Below are positions 7,600 to 14,158 of a DNA stretch of 23,468 nt, in pieces; positions within the stretch are counted from its first letter, which is position 1; each line of letters begins with the position of its first letter. The DNA is taken from positions 1 through 23,468 of the forward strand of contig CAZHFK010000014.1 in NCBI GenBank assembly GCA_964531215.1. The letters run 5' to 3'. Source of the DNA: WJKP01 sp964531215 (GTDB lineage Bacteria > Patescibacteriota > Patescibacteriia > CAIXNZ01). The notes under the pieces were generated by a model. That model was not told the DNA's origin, did no database searches, and saw only the letters and a program-made list of their open reading frames with translations. A program made the position numbers and the translations under genes.

Positions 7600-8730
7600 A
7601 TGCCTAAAAGAAAAAGTTCAATTAATCCACCGCTTAATATTTATAAAAAAATAGCGATTAGTTTTATTGTTTTAACTTTAATTTTAATTGCCGTAATTTT
7701 TTATTTTACTTTAAGTTATGCCTATATTACCGTTTATCCCAAAGCCCAAGAAATTCAAACTGATTTTAATTTTGTGATTGTAGAAGATCCTGAATTGGTT
7801 GATGCCAAAGAAGGAATTTTTCCGGGCCAAATAATTAATGAAACTTTAACCGGAGAAAAAACTTTAGAAACAAAAGGGACCAAGCAAATTTTTGAAGATG
7901 TTGTCGGTCAAGTGAAGATTTATAACGATTTATCACGTGATCAAGCTTTAGTAGCTACTACTCGCTTATTAACTCCTGAAGGCGTATTATTCAGACTGCA
8001 AAATAGAGTTAATGTGCCGGCTGGTGGCAGTATCGTAACAGAAGTTTATCCCGATGATCCTAGCCAGCCTCTGGCTAAAGCCGGTACTGAATTCATGATC
8101 CCTGGTTTAAGCCAAACCTTACAAGAATTTGTTTATGCCGAAGCGGAAAATGATTTTGCCGCCGAAGGAGTTACAGTCAAAGCTATCTCGCAAGACGAAA
8201 TTGATCAGGCGATAGAAGATTTTTCCGAAGAATTAGCTCAGCAAATTTTTCAAGAAGAAAATATTGATAAGACCAAAATTTTAACAAAAGAAATTATTGA
8301 ACAAGAATTATCAAATCAAGCCGGTGAAGAAGTTGATGAATACACTTTAAATTTAACAGTTAGAGTTGTCGGAGTCATGTTTGATGAACAGCCGGTTCAA
8401 AATTTTGCGCAAAAAGCCTTGGAAAGCTTGGTGCCGCTAGATAAAGATTTGGTGGTTACCAATAAGGATAATTTGATTTATCAAATAGAAAAATATGATT
8501 TGGAAAATCAATTAGTGCAAGTCAGCAGTACCGTAAAGGGTGTTACTATAATAAGTGAAGATAGTGAGATATTGGAGAGAGATAAATTAATCAAATTAAA
8601 ACCTGCTGAAATTCGAGCCTATTTGGAGAATTTTGAAGATATTGAAAGCGTTGATATTGGATTTTTCCCAAGCTGGATAAAAAAAATTCCGTATTTTCAG
8701 GATCATATCATAATTAAGATAGCTCAATAG
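7600..8730 (+). CDS. Membrane-anchored protein of unknown function with extracytoplasmic beta-rich region
   Basis: The 376-residue protein has a basic N-terminus (MPKRKSS) and one strong hydrophobic segment (about residues 18-40), so it is an N-in, single-pass anchored protein with a long outside portion. The outer part has an ordered, beta-strand-like pattern ('VVGQVKIYNDLSRDQALVAT', 'VLFRLQNRVNVPAGGSI') of a kind found in uncharacterised CPR proteins, sometimes loosely annotated as baseplate-J-like. A Glu-rich, probably helical stretch (about 205-250) and a second beta-rich part ('YTLNLTVRVVGVMF') follow. No catalytic motif is seen. It has its own extended -10 promoter and ends just before the thrS promoter. 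No function is assigned; a surface or envelope role is inference. Confidence 0.8.
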   Translation: MPKRKSSINPPLNIYKKIAISFIVLTLILIAVIFYFTLSYAYITVYPKAQEIQTDFNFVIVEDPELVDAKEGIFPGQIINETLTGEKTLETKGTKQIFEDVVGQVKIYNDLSRDQALVATTRLLTPEGVLFRLQNRVNVPAGGSIVTEVYPDDPSQPLAKAGTEFMIPGLSQTLQEFVYAEAENDFAAEGVTVKAISQDEIDQAIEDFSEELAQQIFQEENIDKTKILTKEIIEQELSNQAGEEVDEYTLNLTVRVVGVMFDEQPVQNFAQKALESLVPLDKDLVVTNKDNLIYQIEKYDLENQLVQVSSTVKGVTIISEDSEILERDKLIKLKPAEIRAYLENFEDIESVDIGFFPSWIKKIPYFQDHIIIKIAQ

Positions 8731-8733
8731 AAT

Positions 8734-8762
8734 TTGACAGCAATAAAAATATAGTTTATTAT
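8734..8762 (+). promoter_or_regulatory. Consensus sigma-70 promoter for the thrS T-box transcript
   Basis: TTGACA (8734-8739), a 17-nt spacer, then TATTAT (8757-8762). Transcription would start about 8769-8770, precisely at the first base of the predicted T-box stem I. The promoter begins four bases after the stop of the preceding gene. It is the best -35/-10 pair in the window. Confidence 0.8.
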
Positions 8763-8769
8763 TTAATTA

Positions 8770-8977
8770 TCTCTTAAAAGTGATTGAAACAGCTACCAAC
8801 TGTTTAGCCATTTTTTTTATGGTTCAAGTTAGCCGTAAGGTGCTTGTTAAACTTTAGAGAATAATAATCAAGGTGTCTTCCGGGTATTTTTTTCGGAAGG
8901 AACTTGGGTGGAAACGCCTATAAAAATGGGTCCCAAGACGATAAATTTATTTATTTGTCTGATTGGGGCCCATTTTT
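8770..8977 (+). promoter_or_regulatory. T-box riboswitch controlling thrS
   Basis: The 283-base gap before thrS holds a leader with the T-box layout. The conserved T-box sequence is at 8905-8918 (GGGTGGAAACGCC, close to the GGGUGGNACCGCG consensus). The antiterminator forms from CTTGGG (8903-8908) with CCCAAG (8932-8937), a 7-nt bulge TGGAAAC (8909-8915) that carries the UGG tRNA-end contact, and an upper stem GCC (8916-8918) with GGT (8929-8931). The competing terminator is at 8922-8977. Upstream, stem I closes with TCTCT (8770-8774) against AGAGA (8856-8860), with AACA/TGTT (8788-8791/8845-8848) above an internal loop. The 3' side of this loop contains ACU (8851-8853), a threonine codon in the specifier position. 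A further hairpin CTTCCG/CGGAAG (8877-8882/8894-8899) could be stem III. Uncharged tRNA-Thr would favour read-through into thrS. The T-box and terminator are clear; stem I details are less sure. Confidence 0.85.
8922..8977 (+). terminator. Intrinsic terminator of the T-box leader
   Basis: AAAAATGGGTCCCAA (8922-8936) pairs with TTGGGGCCCATTTTT (8963-8977) over 15 positions with one G-U, ending in a T run. An inner GAC/GTC (8937-8939/8957-8959) extends the stem. It shares GGGTCCCAA with the antiterminator, so the two are mutually exclusive. Confidence 0.88.
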
Positions 8978-9013
8978 AAATAATTAATTTAATAATTAAA
9001 TAAACAAAATTAT

Positions 9014-10783
9014 ATGCAACAAGAAAAAAACGAATCAAAATTGGATATTATGAGACATTCGGCAGCTCATGTTATGGCGGCTGCAGTTAAGCAGCTTTAT
9101 GGCGATCAGGTTAAATTTGCGATTGGACCGACAATTGAGGAAGGATTTTATTATGATTTTGATTTGGGTGACCAAACTATTTCCGAGGAAGATTTACCGA
9201 AAATCGAAAAGAAAATGAAGCACATTATTAAACAAAATCTGAAATTTATTAAAGAAGAAGTAGTGATTAATGAGGCTTTAACAAAAATGAAAGATCAGCC
9301 TTATAAACTGGAATTAATTAAGGAATTAGGAACGGAAAAGGGTAAAAAAAATGTCACTTTTTATAAGTTAGGTGATATTTTTGAAGATTTATGTTCTGGT
9401 CCGCATGTTGAATCAACCAATAAAATAGGACCTTTTAAATTAATGAAAGTAGCAGGCGCTTATTGGCGTGGTGATGAGAATAATAAAATGTTGCAGCGTA
9501 TTTATGGTACGGCTTTTGAGACTAAAGAAGAATTGGATAATTATTTAAAAATGCTGGAGGAAGCCGAGAAAAGGGATCATCGTAAAATCGGCGCTGAACA
9601 GGAATTATTTATGATTGATGAAGAGGTCGGCCAAGGTTTAATTTTATGGTTGCCCAATGGCGCGATTTTACGACGCGAAATAATGAATTTTGCTTTAAAT
9701 ACTTATTTAGCCAAAGGCTATCAGGAAGTAGTTACACCGCATATAGCCAGTTCAAAATTATGGAGCCATTCAGGTCATTTGGATTTTTATGCCGATGATA
9801 TGTATAATTCTTTTGGTATAGAAGATGAAGAATATCGTTTAAAACCAATGAATTGCCCTTTACAAGTTACCATGTATAATCATAAAAAGCGCAGTTATCG
9901 CGAATTGCCAATTCGTTGGACTGAAATGGGTACTGTTTATCGTTATGAACGAAGCGGTACTTTGCATGGTTTGACTAGAGTAAGAGGATTTACTCAAGAT
10001 GACGCTCATATTATCTGTACCCCGGAGCAATTAAAAACAGAATTAAGAGCCGCTTTTGATTTGACTTTATATATGCTAAAAACTTTTGGCTTTAAAGATT
10101 TTGAAATGAATGTCAGTGTGCGCGATCCTGAAAATAAAAGTAAATTTATTGGTGATGATAAAATGTGGGAGAAAGCGGAAAAAACCTTAAAAGAAGTTTT
10201 AGAGGAAAGCGGTTTTAAGGATTATGTAATGGATGTGGGCGGGGCAGTTTTTTACGGTCCGAAAATTGACGTTAAAATAGCCGATGCTTTGGGTCGTAAA
10301 TGGCAGCTGTCAACTTTGCAGTTTGATTTTAATTTGCCATCACGGTTTGCTATGACCTATGTTGGTGAAGACGGTAAAGAAAAAACGCCGTTTATGATTC
10401 ATCGGGCTTTGCTTGGTTCGTTGGAAAGGTTTATCGGGGTTTTGATCGAACATTATGGTGGTGCTTTTCCCGTCTGGTTATCTCCATTTCAGGTTAAAAT
10501 AATCAATATTGGCGCTGATCATAAGAAATATTGCCAGGAAGTTGATGAGCGGTTACGAGCGCAGGGTATTCGCACAGAACTTGATTTGGCTAATGAAACC
10601 GTTTCCAATAAAATCCGTAAAGGTGAAAAAGATAAAATTCCTTATATTTTGGTTGTTGGCGATAAAGAAGTTAAAAATAAAGAAGTGGCGGTTAGAAAAA
10701 GAAGTGAAGGCGATTTGGGACCGCAAAAATTTGATAAATTTATTGAGCGGATTAAAAAAGAAATTGAGGATAAAATAATATAA
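9014..10783 (+). CDS. thrS: Threonyl-tRNA synthetase lacking the TGS domain
   Basis: Charges tRNA-Thr. The 589-residue protein begins directly at the editing region. His15 and His19 ('HSAAH'), Cys127 and His131 ('CSGPHV') match the N2 editing site that removes mis-charged Ser. The class II core follows: motif 2 in 'IRWTEMGTVYRYERSGTLHG' and motif 3 in 'PFMIHRALLGSLERF'. The active-site zinc ligands are Cys281 ('MNCPLQ'), His332 ('DDAH') and His458. The anticodon-binding domain lies at about 490-585. Compared with the E. coli enzyme, residues are offset by 53, so the N-terminal TGS domain is missing. The start is fixed by the terminator 37 bases upstream, so the loss is real and not a wrong start. 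It is controlled by the T-box. Confidence 0.96.
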   Translation: MQQEKNESKLDIMRHSAAHVMAAAVKQLYGDQVKFAIGPTIEEGFYYDFDLGDQTISEEDLPKIEKKMKHIIKQNLKFIKEEVVINEALTKMKDQPYKLELIKELGTEKGKKNVTFYKLGDIFEDLCSGPHVESTNKIGPFKLMKVAGAYWRGDENNKMLQRIYGTAFETKEELDNYLKMLEEAEKRDHRKIGAEQELFMIDEEVGQGLILWLPNGAILRREIMNFALNTYLAKGYQEVVTPHIASSKLWSHSGHLDFYADDMYNSFGIEDEEYRLKPMNCPLQVTMYNHKKRSYRELPIRWTEMGTVYRYERSGTLHGLTRVRGFTQDDAHIICTPEQLKTELRAAFDLTLYMLKTFGFKDFEMNVSVRDPENKSKFIGDDKMWEKAEKTLKEVLEESGFKDYVMDVGGAVFYGPKIDVKIADALGRKWQLSTLQFDFNLPSRFAMTYVGEDGKEKTPFMIHRALLGSLERFIGVLIEHYGGAFPVWLSPFQVKIINIGADHKKYCQEVDERLRAQGIRTELDLANETVSNKIRKGEKDKIPYILVVGDKEVKNKEVAVRKRSEGDLGPQKFDKFIERIKKEIEDKII

Positions 10784-10794
10784 TTATTTGAATT

Positions 10795-10839
10795 TATACC
10801 TTGCTTTAGCAGGCAATTTGCCCACTAAAGCGGGGTGTA
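10795..10839 (+). repeat. Imperfect inverted repeat (hairpin) between thrS and miaB
   Basis: Arms of 20 nt at 10795-10814 and 10820-10839 can pair at 18 of 20 positions (some G-U) around an AATTT loop. The core is CTTTAGC...CTAAAG. It fills almost all of the 68-base gap. There is no pure T run after it (TTTATTATAG), so it is a poor intrinsic terminator. It might be an mRNA-stabilising hairpin or a REP/MITE-like dispersed repeat. Confidence 0.75.
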
Positions 10840-10851
10840 TTTATTATAGTC

Positions 10852-12147
10852 ATGAAATACTTTATTCAAATATTCGGCTGCCAAATGAATTATTCTGATG
10901 CTGAACGTTTTGCCGCAAAATTAGAAGAGATGGGCTATAAAAAGGCTTCTGATGATAAAAAAGCTGATTTAATTGTGCTGATAACCTGTTCTGTGCGCAA
11001 ATCAGCCGAGGATCGGGTTTATGGAGCGATTAATAATTACCGTAAAAAGAAACTTTATCCCAAGTTGAAAAAAATTATTTTAAGCGGCTGCATGGCTTTG
11101 CGTCCGGAAGTGGTTAAAAAAAATGATAAGGCTGATATATTTATGGACATTAGAGATCTCAACCGCTTGCCAGAATTATTGAATACAAAAATTGAACAAC
11201 AAAAAAATGATAAGGATTCTTATTTTTCAATTAAACCAAGGTATCAAAGTAACTTTTCTGCCTATGTGCCAATTATGACTGGCTGTAATAATTTTTGTTC
11301 TTACTGTATTGTGCCTTATGTGCGGGGCCGGGAAATATCGCGTTCTCCTCGAGAAATAATCGCAGAGGTGAAAAATTTGATTAAAAAAGGATATAAAGAG
11401 ATTATTTTACTGGGGCAGAATGTGAATTCGTATAAACCAGTTTGTAAAGTTGAAAGTGGAAAGTTAAAAGTCAAAGATTTCCCTGATTTATTGGGATATC
11501 TGGCAGATTTGCCTGGTAATTTTTGGCTTCGCTTTTTGACCAGCCATCCCAAAGATCTTTCAGATAAACTGATAAAAACTATTGCCAAATATGATAAAAT
11601 AACCGAATATATAAATTTACCGATTCAGTCCGGTGATGATCAGATTTTAAAAAAAATGAATCGCAATTACACTGTTGCCCATTATAAAAATCTGGTTAAA
11701 AAAATACGTCAAAAAATTCCTCAAGCAGCAATCTCAACCGATATTATTGTTGGGTTTCCCGGAGAAACCGGAGAACAATTTCAAAACACCTGTAAATTAT
11801 TTGAGGAGATTAAGTTTGATATGGCTTATATTAATCAATATTCGTCGCGAGCTGAAACTGCCGCCGCCAAATTAAAAGATAATGTCAGTAAGGCTGAAAA
11901 AAAACGTCGTGATAAAATTTTAACTGCTATCTTAATTAAGACTGCATTGGCAAATAATAAAAAATTAGTAGGGGAGACATTAGAAGTTTTAGTTGATAAA
12001 AAAGGAAAAAATGATCTTTGGCTGGGCAAAACAAGGACATTTAAAGTAGTTAAATTTAAATCAAATAAAAATTTATTGGGTGAATTTGTTAAAATAAAAA
12101 TAACCAAAGCTGGAAGCTTTGGTTTAGAGGGCGAATATGTTAAATAA
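10852..12147 (+). CDS. miaB: tRNA-2-methylthio-N6-dimethylallyladenosine synthase
   Basis: Radical-SAM methylthiotransferase that turns i6A37 of tRNA into ms2i6A. In the N-terminal UPF0004 domain the cluster ligands are Cys10 ('IFGCQMNYSDAE'), Cys46 ('ITCSVRKSAEDR') and Cys80 ('SGCMALR'). The radical-SAM CxxxCxxC is Cys145, Cys149 and Cys152 ('TGCNNFCSYCIVPYVRGRE'). 'LLGQNVNSY' and 'LPIQSGDDQILKKMNR' are typical. A TRAM domain closes the protein (about 365-431). Length is 431. An odd insertion at residues 199-208 comes from tandem heptamers in the DNA. The last 11 nt overlap miaA, whose product makes the substrate i6A. 'NYRKKK' and 'RGREISRSP' favour MiaB over MtaB or RimO. Confidence 0.94.
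   Translation: MKYFIQIFGCQMNYSDAERFAAKLEEMGYKKASDDKKADLIVLITCSVRKSAEDRVYGAINNYRKKKLYPKLKKIILSGCMALRPEVVKKNDKADIFMDIRDLNRLPELLNTKIEQQKNDKDSYFSIKPRYQSNFSAYVPIMTGCNNFCSYCIVPYVRGREISRSPREIIAEVKNLIKKGYKEIILLGQNVNSYKPVCKVESGKLKVKDFPDLLGYLADLPGNFWLRFLTSHPKDLSDKLIKTIAKYDKITEYINLPIQSGDDQILKKMNRNYTVAHYKNLVKKIRQKIPQAAISTDIIVGFPGETGEQFQNTCKLFEEIKFDMAYINQYSSRAETAAAKLKDNVSKAEKKRRDKILTAILIKTALANNKKLVGETLEVLVDKKGKNDLWLGKTRTFKVVKFKSNKNLLGEFVKIKITKAGSFGLEGEYVK
11446..11473 (+). repeat. Four tandem AAAGTNN heptamers inside miaB
   Basis: AAAGTTG, AAAGTGG, AAAGTTA and AAAGTCA follow one another without a break. They encode the lysine/valine-rich stretch KVESGKLKVK, which has no counterpart in typical MiaB between the 'GQNVNSY' motif and the following helix. 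It looks like an in-frame insertion of a short repeat. Confidence 0.7.
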
Positions 12148-13027
12148 TAAACAAAAAATTTTAGTTATTCTCGGCCCAACCTCCAGTGGCAAAACCAGTT
12201 TGTCTATTAAATTGGCTAAGGATTTTAATGGGGAAGTTATTTCAGCTGATTCTCGACAAATTTATAAAGGTATGGATATTGGTACCGGTAAGGTGACTAA
12301 AAAAGAAATGCAGGGTGTTAAGCATTATCTTTTGGACGTGGTTTCACCTAAAACTGATTATAATGTAGCTAAATTTGTCAAGGATGCCAGTAAAGCCATC
12401 AAGCAAATTAATCAAAAAAACAAACTACCGATTATTTGCGGCGGTACCATGTTTTGGGTTGATGCTTTGCTTTATGGCTTACCTGAAACAACCAGGCCTG
12501 ATCTCCAGTTACGTAAAAAATTAGATCAATTAACCACTAAACAACTTTTTAATAAGCTTAAAAAATTAGATACTCAAAGAGCAGCCAATATTGATCCCAA
12601 TAATAAAAGACGTTTAATCCGGGCTTTGGAAATTGTTATAAAAACTGGCCAGCCAGTACCTCAATATATTAAAAAATCTCAATATAATGTTTTGAAAATA
12701 GGCGTTAAACTTAGTAAAGACGAATTAAAAGAACGAATTCATGAGCGTTTATTGGGCAGAATAAAACAGGGGATGATAGCTGAAGTTAAGAGGTTGCATA
12801 AACAAGGCGTATCCTGGCAAAGACTGGATGATTTTGGGCTTGAATATCGTTGGATTTCCCGTTATTTGAGAGGTTTGATTACTAAAGAAGAAATGCTGGA
12901 GCGACTTGAACTAGAGATTAATCATTATGCCAAGAGACAAATGACTTGGTTTAAAAAAGATAAAGAAATTATCTGGAAAAAAGATTATAAAAAGATAAAA
13001 AAGCAGGTTGCTGATTGGTTAAAATAA
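12137..13027 (+). CDS. miaA: tRNA dimethylallyltransferase
   Basis: Transfers a dimethylallyl group to N6 of A37 in tRNAs that read UNN codons, the first step before MiaB. The P-loop is GPTSSGKT (residues 13-20). It is followed by the family block 'VISADSRQIYKGMDIGTGK' (Asp38 is the catalytic base position), 'PIICGGTMFWVDALLYGLPE' and 'NNKRRLIRALEI'. Length is 296, normal. The start overlaps the end of miaB by 11 nt, so translation is probably coupled and both steps of ms2i6A synthesis are made together. It ends at the shared terminator at 13026-13054. Confidence 0.96.
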   Translation: MLNNKQKILVILGPTSSGKTSLSIKLAKDFNGEVISADSRQIYKGMDIGTGKVTKKEMQGVKHYLLDVVSPKTDYNVAKFVKDASKAIKQINQKNKLPIICGGTMFWVDALLYGLPETTRPDLQLRKKLDQLTTKQLFNKLKKLDTQRAANIDPNNKRRLIRALEIVIKTGQPVPQYIKKSQYNVLKIGVKLSKDELKERIHERLLGRIKQGMIAEVKRLHKQGVSWQRLDDFGLEYRWISRYLRGLITKEEMLERLELEINHYAKRQMTWFKKDKEIIWKKDYKKIKKQVADWLK

Positions 13028-13054
13028 AAACAGCCTCTTAATGGGGCTGTTTTT
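13026..13054. terminator. Bidirectional intrinsic terminator between miaA and the convergent coiled-coil gene
   Basis: AAAAACAGCC (13026-13035) pairs perfectly with GGCTGTTTTT (13045-13054) around a 9-nt loop. T runs exist on both strands, and the genes on either side converge here. Confidence 0.9.
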
Positions 13055-13059
13055 ATTAT

Positions 13060-13839
13060 TTATGCTGCTAGATTATATTTTTCCAGTTCTTGATCTACAT
13101 CTTGTATTTTTTTATCCATCATAATTAATCGGGAATAACGTTTTTTGCCGCCCGGCAAAATATCAGGCTGCAAAGCACCGCTTTCATATCTTTTTTTAAC
13201 AGTTTCTTTTTGCTGCAAAAGTCGGTCTTTTTGGAAATCCAGTAATTTCTTTTTTGCTTCCAAAAAATTCGGCAGTTGATATAAAAGTTGCATTTTTTCT
13301 TCTTCTGTTAAATCGGCTTTTTTGAATTCAGCCATTATGGCTTTATCCATTTCCTGGATTTGTTTTTCTTGCTGGCCATTTATTTCTGAAGTATCAAGTT
13401 CACCCAATTTTGACATAAATTCTTGATCTTTGGAAACTAGACGTGCCCTTACTTTACCTAATTTTTTTAACCTTTCTTGTCTTTCTTCGGCGCCTTTTCG
13501 GTCTTCTATTTTTTTTCTTAATTTGGCAATCCGATCAGCTGTCCAGCCTTCAGCCTCTTCAGTTTCAACTCCGGCTGCTGTTAAATCTTCTTGTAGTTCT
13601 GAGGTTGCCGTTGCTGTTTCAGCTGTTAATTCTTGCGCTTTTTTTTGTTTAGGGCTGTCAACCGGTATTTTTTTCTTTAATGTTTCCAAATCAGTTAAAA
13701 CTTGAAACCCTTTGTTGACTGCTTGGCCTGCCTGTTCAGCTATCCATTCATCAAATTCCTCCGGACTTTTATTTAAAAGATCAGGCGGCATTTTTATTTT
13801 TGTTTCAGCGGTTTTTTGTTCCCAGCTTGGTTCCGGCAT
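13060..13839 (-). CDS. Charged coiled-coil protein of unknown function
   Basis: 259 residues, MPEPSWEQKTAETKIKMPPD at the start, with no signal peptide or membrane segment, so it is probably cytoplasmic. Most of it is rich in Lys, Glu, Gln and Leu with heptad-like stretches (about 85-150 and 160-255), indicating long helices or a coiled coil. A segment 'LLNKSPEEFDEWIAEQAGQA' near residue 21 resembles helical adaptor motifs but is not diagnostic. I do not recognise the family. It is last in the gatB-led run, after two tiny ORFs, and ends against the miaA terminator. The codon use looks like its neighbours, so it is a real gene; its function is unknown. Confidence 0.75.
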   Translation of the reverse strand: MPEPSWEQKTAETKIKMPPDLLNKSPEEFDEWIAEQAGQAVNKGFQVLTDLETLKKKIPVDSPKQKKAQELTAETATATSELQEDLTAAGVETEEAEGWTADRIAKLRKKIEDRKGAEERQERLKKLGKVRARLVSKDQEFMSKLGELDTSEINGQQEKQIQEMDKAIMAEFKKADLTEEEKMQLLYQLPNFLEAKKKLLDFQKDRLLQQKETVKKRYESGALQPDILPGGKKRYSRLIMMDKKIQDVDQELEKYNLAA

Positions 13840-13857
13840 ATTTTTTATTATTAATAT

Positions 13858-13974
13858 TTATATTTTTTTTAAAATATTATTTTTTTGTTTTTTAATTTTA
13901 TCAATTTTTTTTAAATAATTATTAAGAATTTTAATTATTTGTTTTGCCTTTTTTTCTTGATTAATTTTAGCCAT
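13858..13974 (-). CDS. Tiny lysine-rich ORF (38 residues), unknown
   Basis: ATG at 13974, stop at 13858-13860. The product (MAKINQEKKAKQIIKILNNY, then a Lys/Asn/Ile-rich tail) would be one basic helix. It lies between the 54-residue ORF and the coiled-coil gene on the same strand. It resembles the neighbouring ORF: both have a K-rich start, then II-x-I-x-N and K-I-x-K-I at the same spacing. In AT-rich DNA a Lys/Ile/Asn ORF can be chance, so the resemblance is the main support. Confidence 0.4.
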   Translation of the reverse strand: MAKINQEKKAKQIIKILNNYLKKIDKIKKQKNNILKKI

Positions 13975-13992
13975 TATTTTATAAATTAATAG

Positions 13993-14157
13993 TTATAAAT
14001 TTTTAAGCTTTTCTTGAGCTTGTTCCAATTTTAGTTGATCTTGTTCAGTCTGCAATTTGGCTTCTAATTTTCGTTTGTCAGCTTCAATTTTATTAATTTT
14101 TCGGTAAAATTTATTAAAAATATCAATAATTTTTTTTCGTTTATTTTTGTCGAACAT
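13993..14157 (-). CDS. Small coiled-coil ORF (54 residues) directly after gatB, unknown
   Basis: ATG at 14157 lies one base after the gatB stop (14159-14161), and the frame stops at 13993-13995. It starts MFDKNKRKKIIDIFNKFYRK, then continues INKIEADKRKLEAKLQTEQD and a Gln/Leu/Glu-rich end. The heptad pattern (I-x-x-I-x-A, L-x-x-K-L) predicts one long amphipathic helix. Tight coupling to gatB and normal codon use suggest that it is translated. It is too short and too unlike GatC to be the missing amidotransferase subunit. Confidence 0.6.
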   Translation of the reverse strand: MFDKNKRKKIIDIFNKFYRKINKIEADKRKLEAKLQTEQDQLKLEQAQEKLKNL

Positions 14158-14158
14158 T

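Noticed and set aside
8795..8797. ACC as the T-box specifier codon
   Set aside because: It is a Thr codon but sits on the 5' side of stem I as a bulge between GCT/AGC and AACT/AGTT; the specifier is on the 3' side near the base of stem I, where ACU (8851-8853) lies.
10842..10847. TATTAT as a miaB promoter
   Set aside because: Only 4 nt before the ATG, too close for a usual start, and no TG extension or -35.
11316..12107. Minus-strand and alternative frames inside miaB
   Set aside because: They lie fully within a gene with intact cysteine motifs and have no protein-like features of their own.
13430..13918. Three plus-strand frames opposite the coiled-coil gene
   Set aside because: Ser/Leu/Phe-rich antisense shadows of Lys/Glu-rich coding sequence; no family resemblance.
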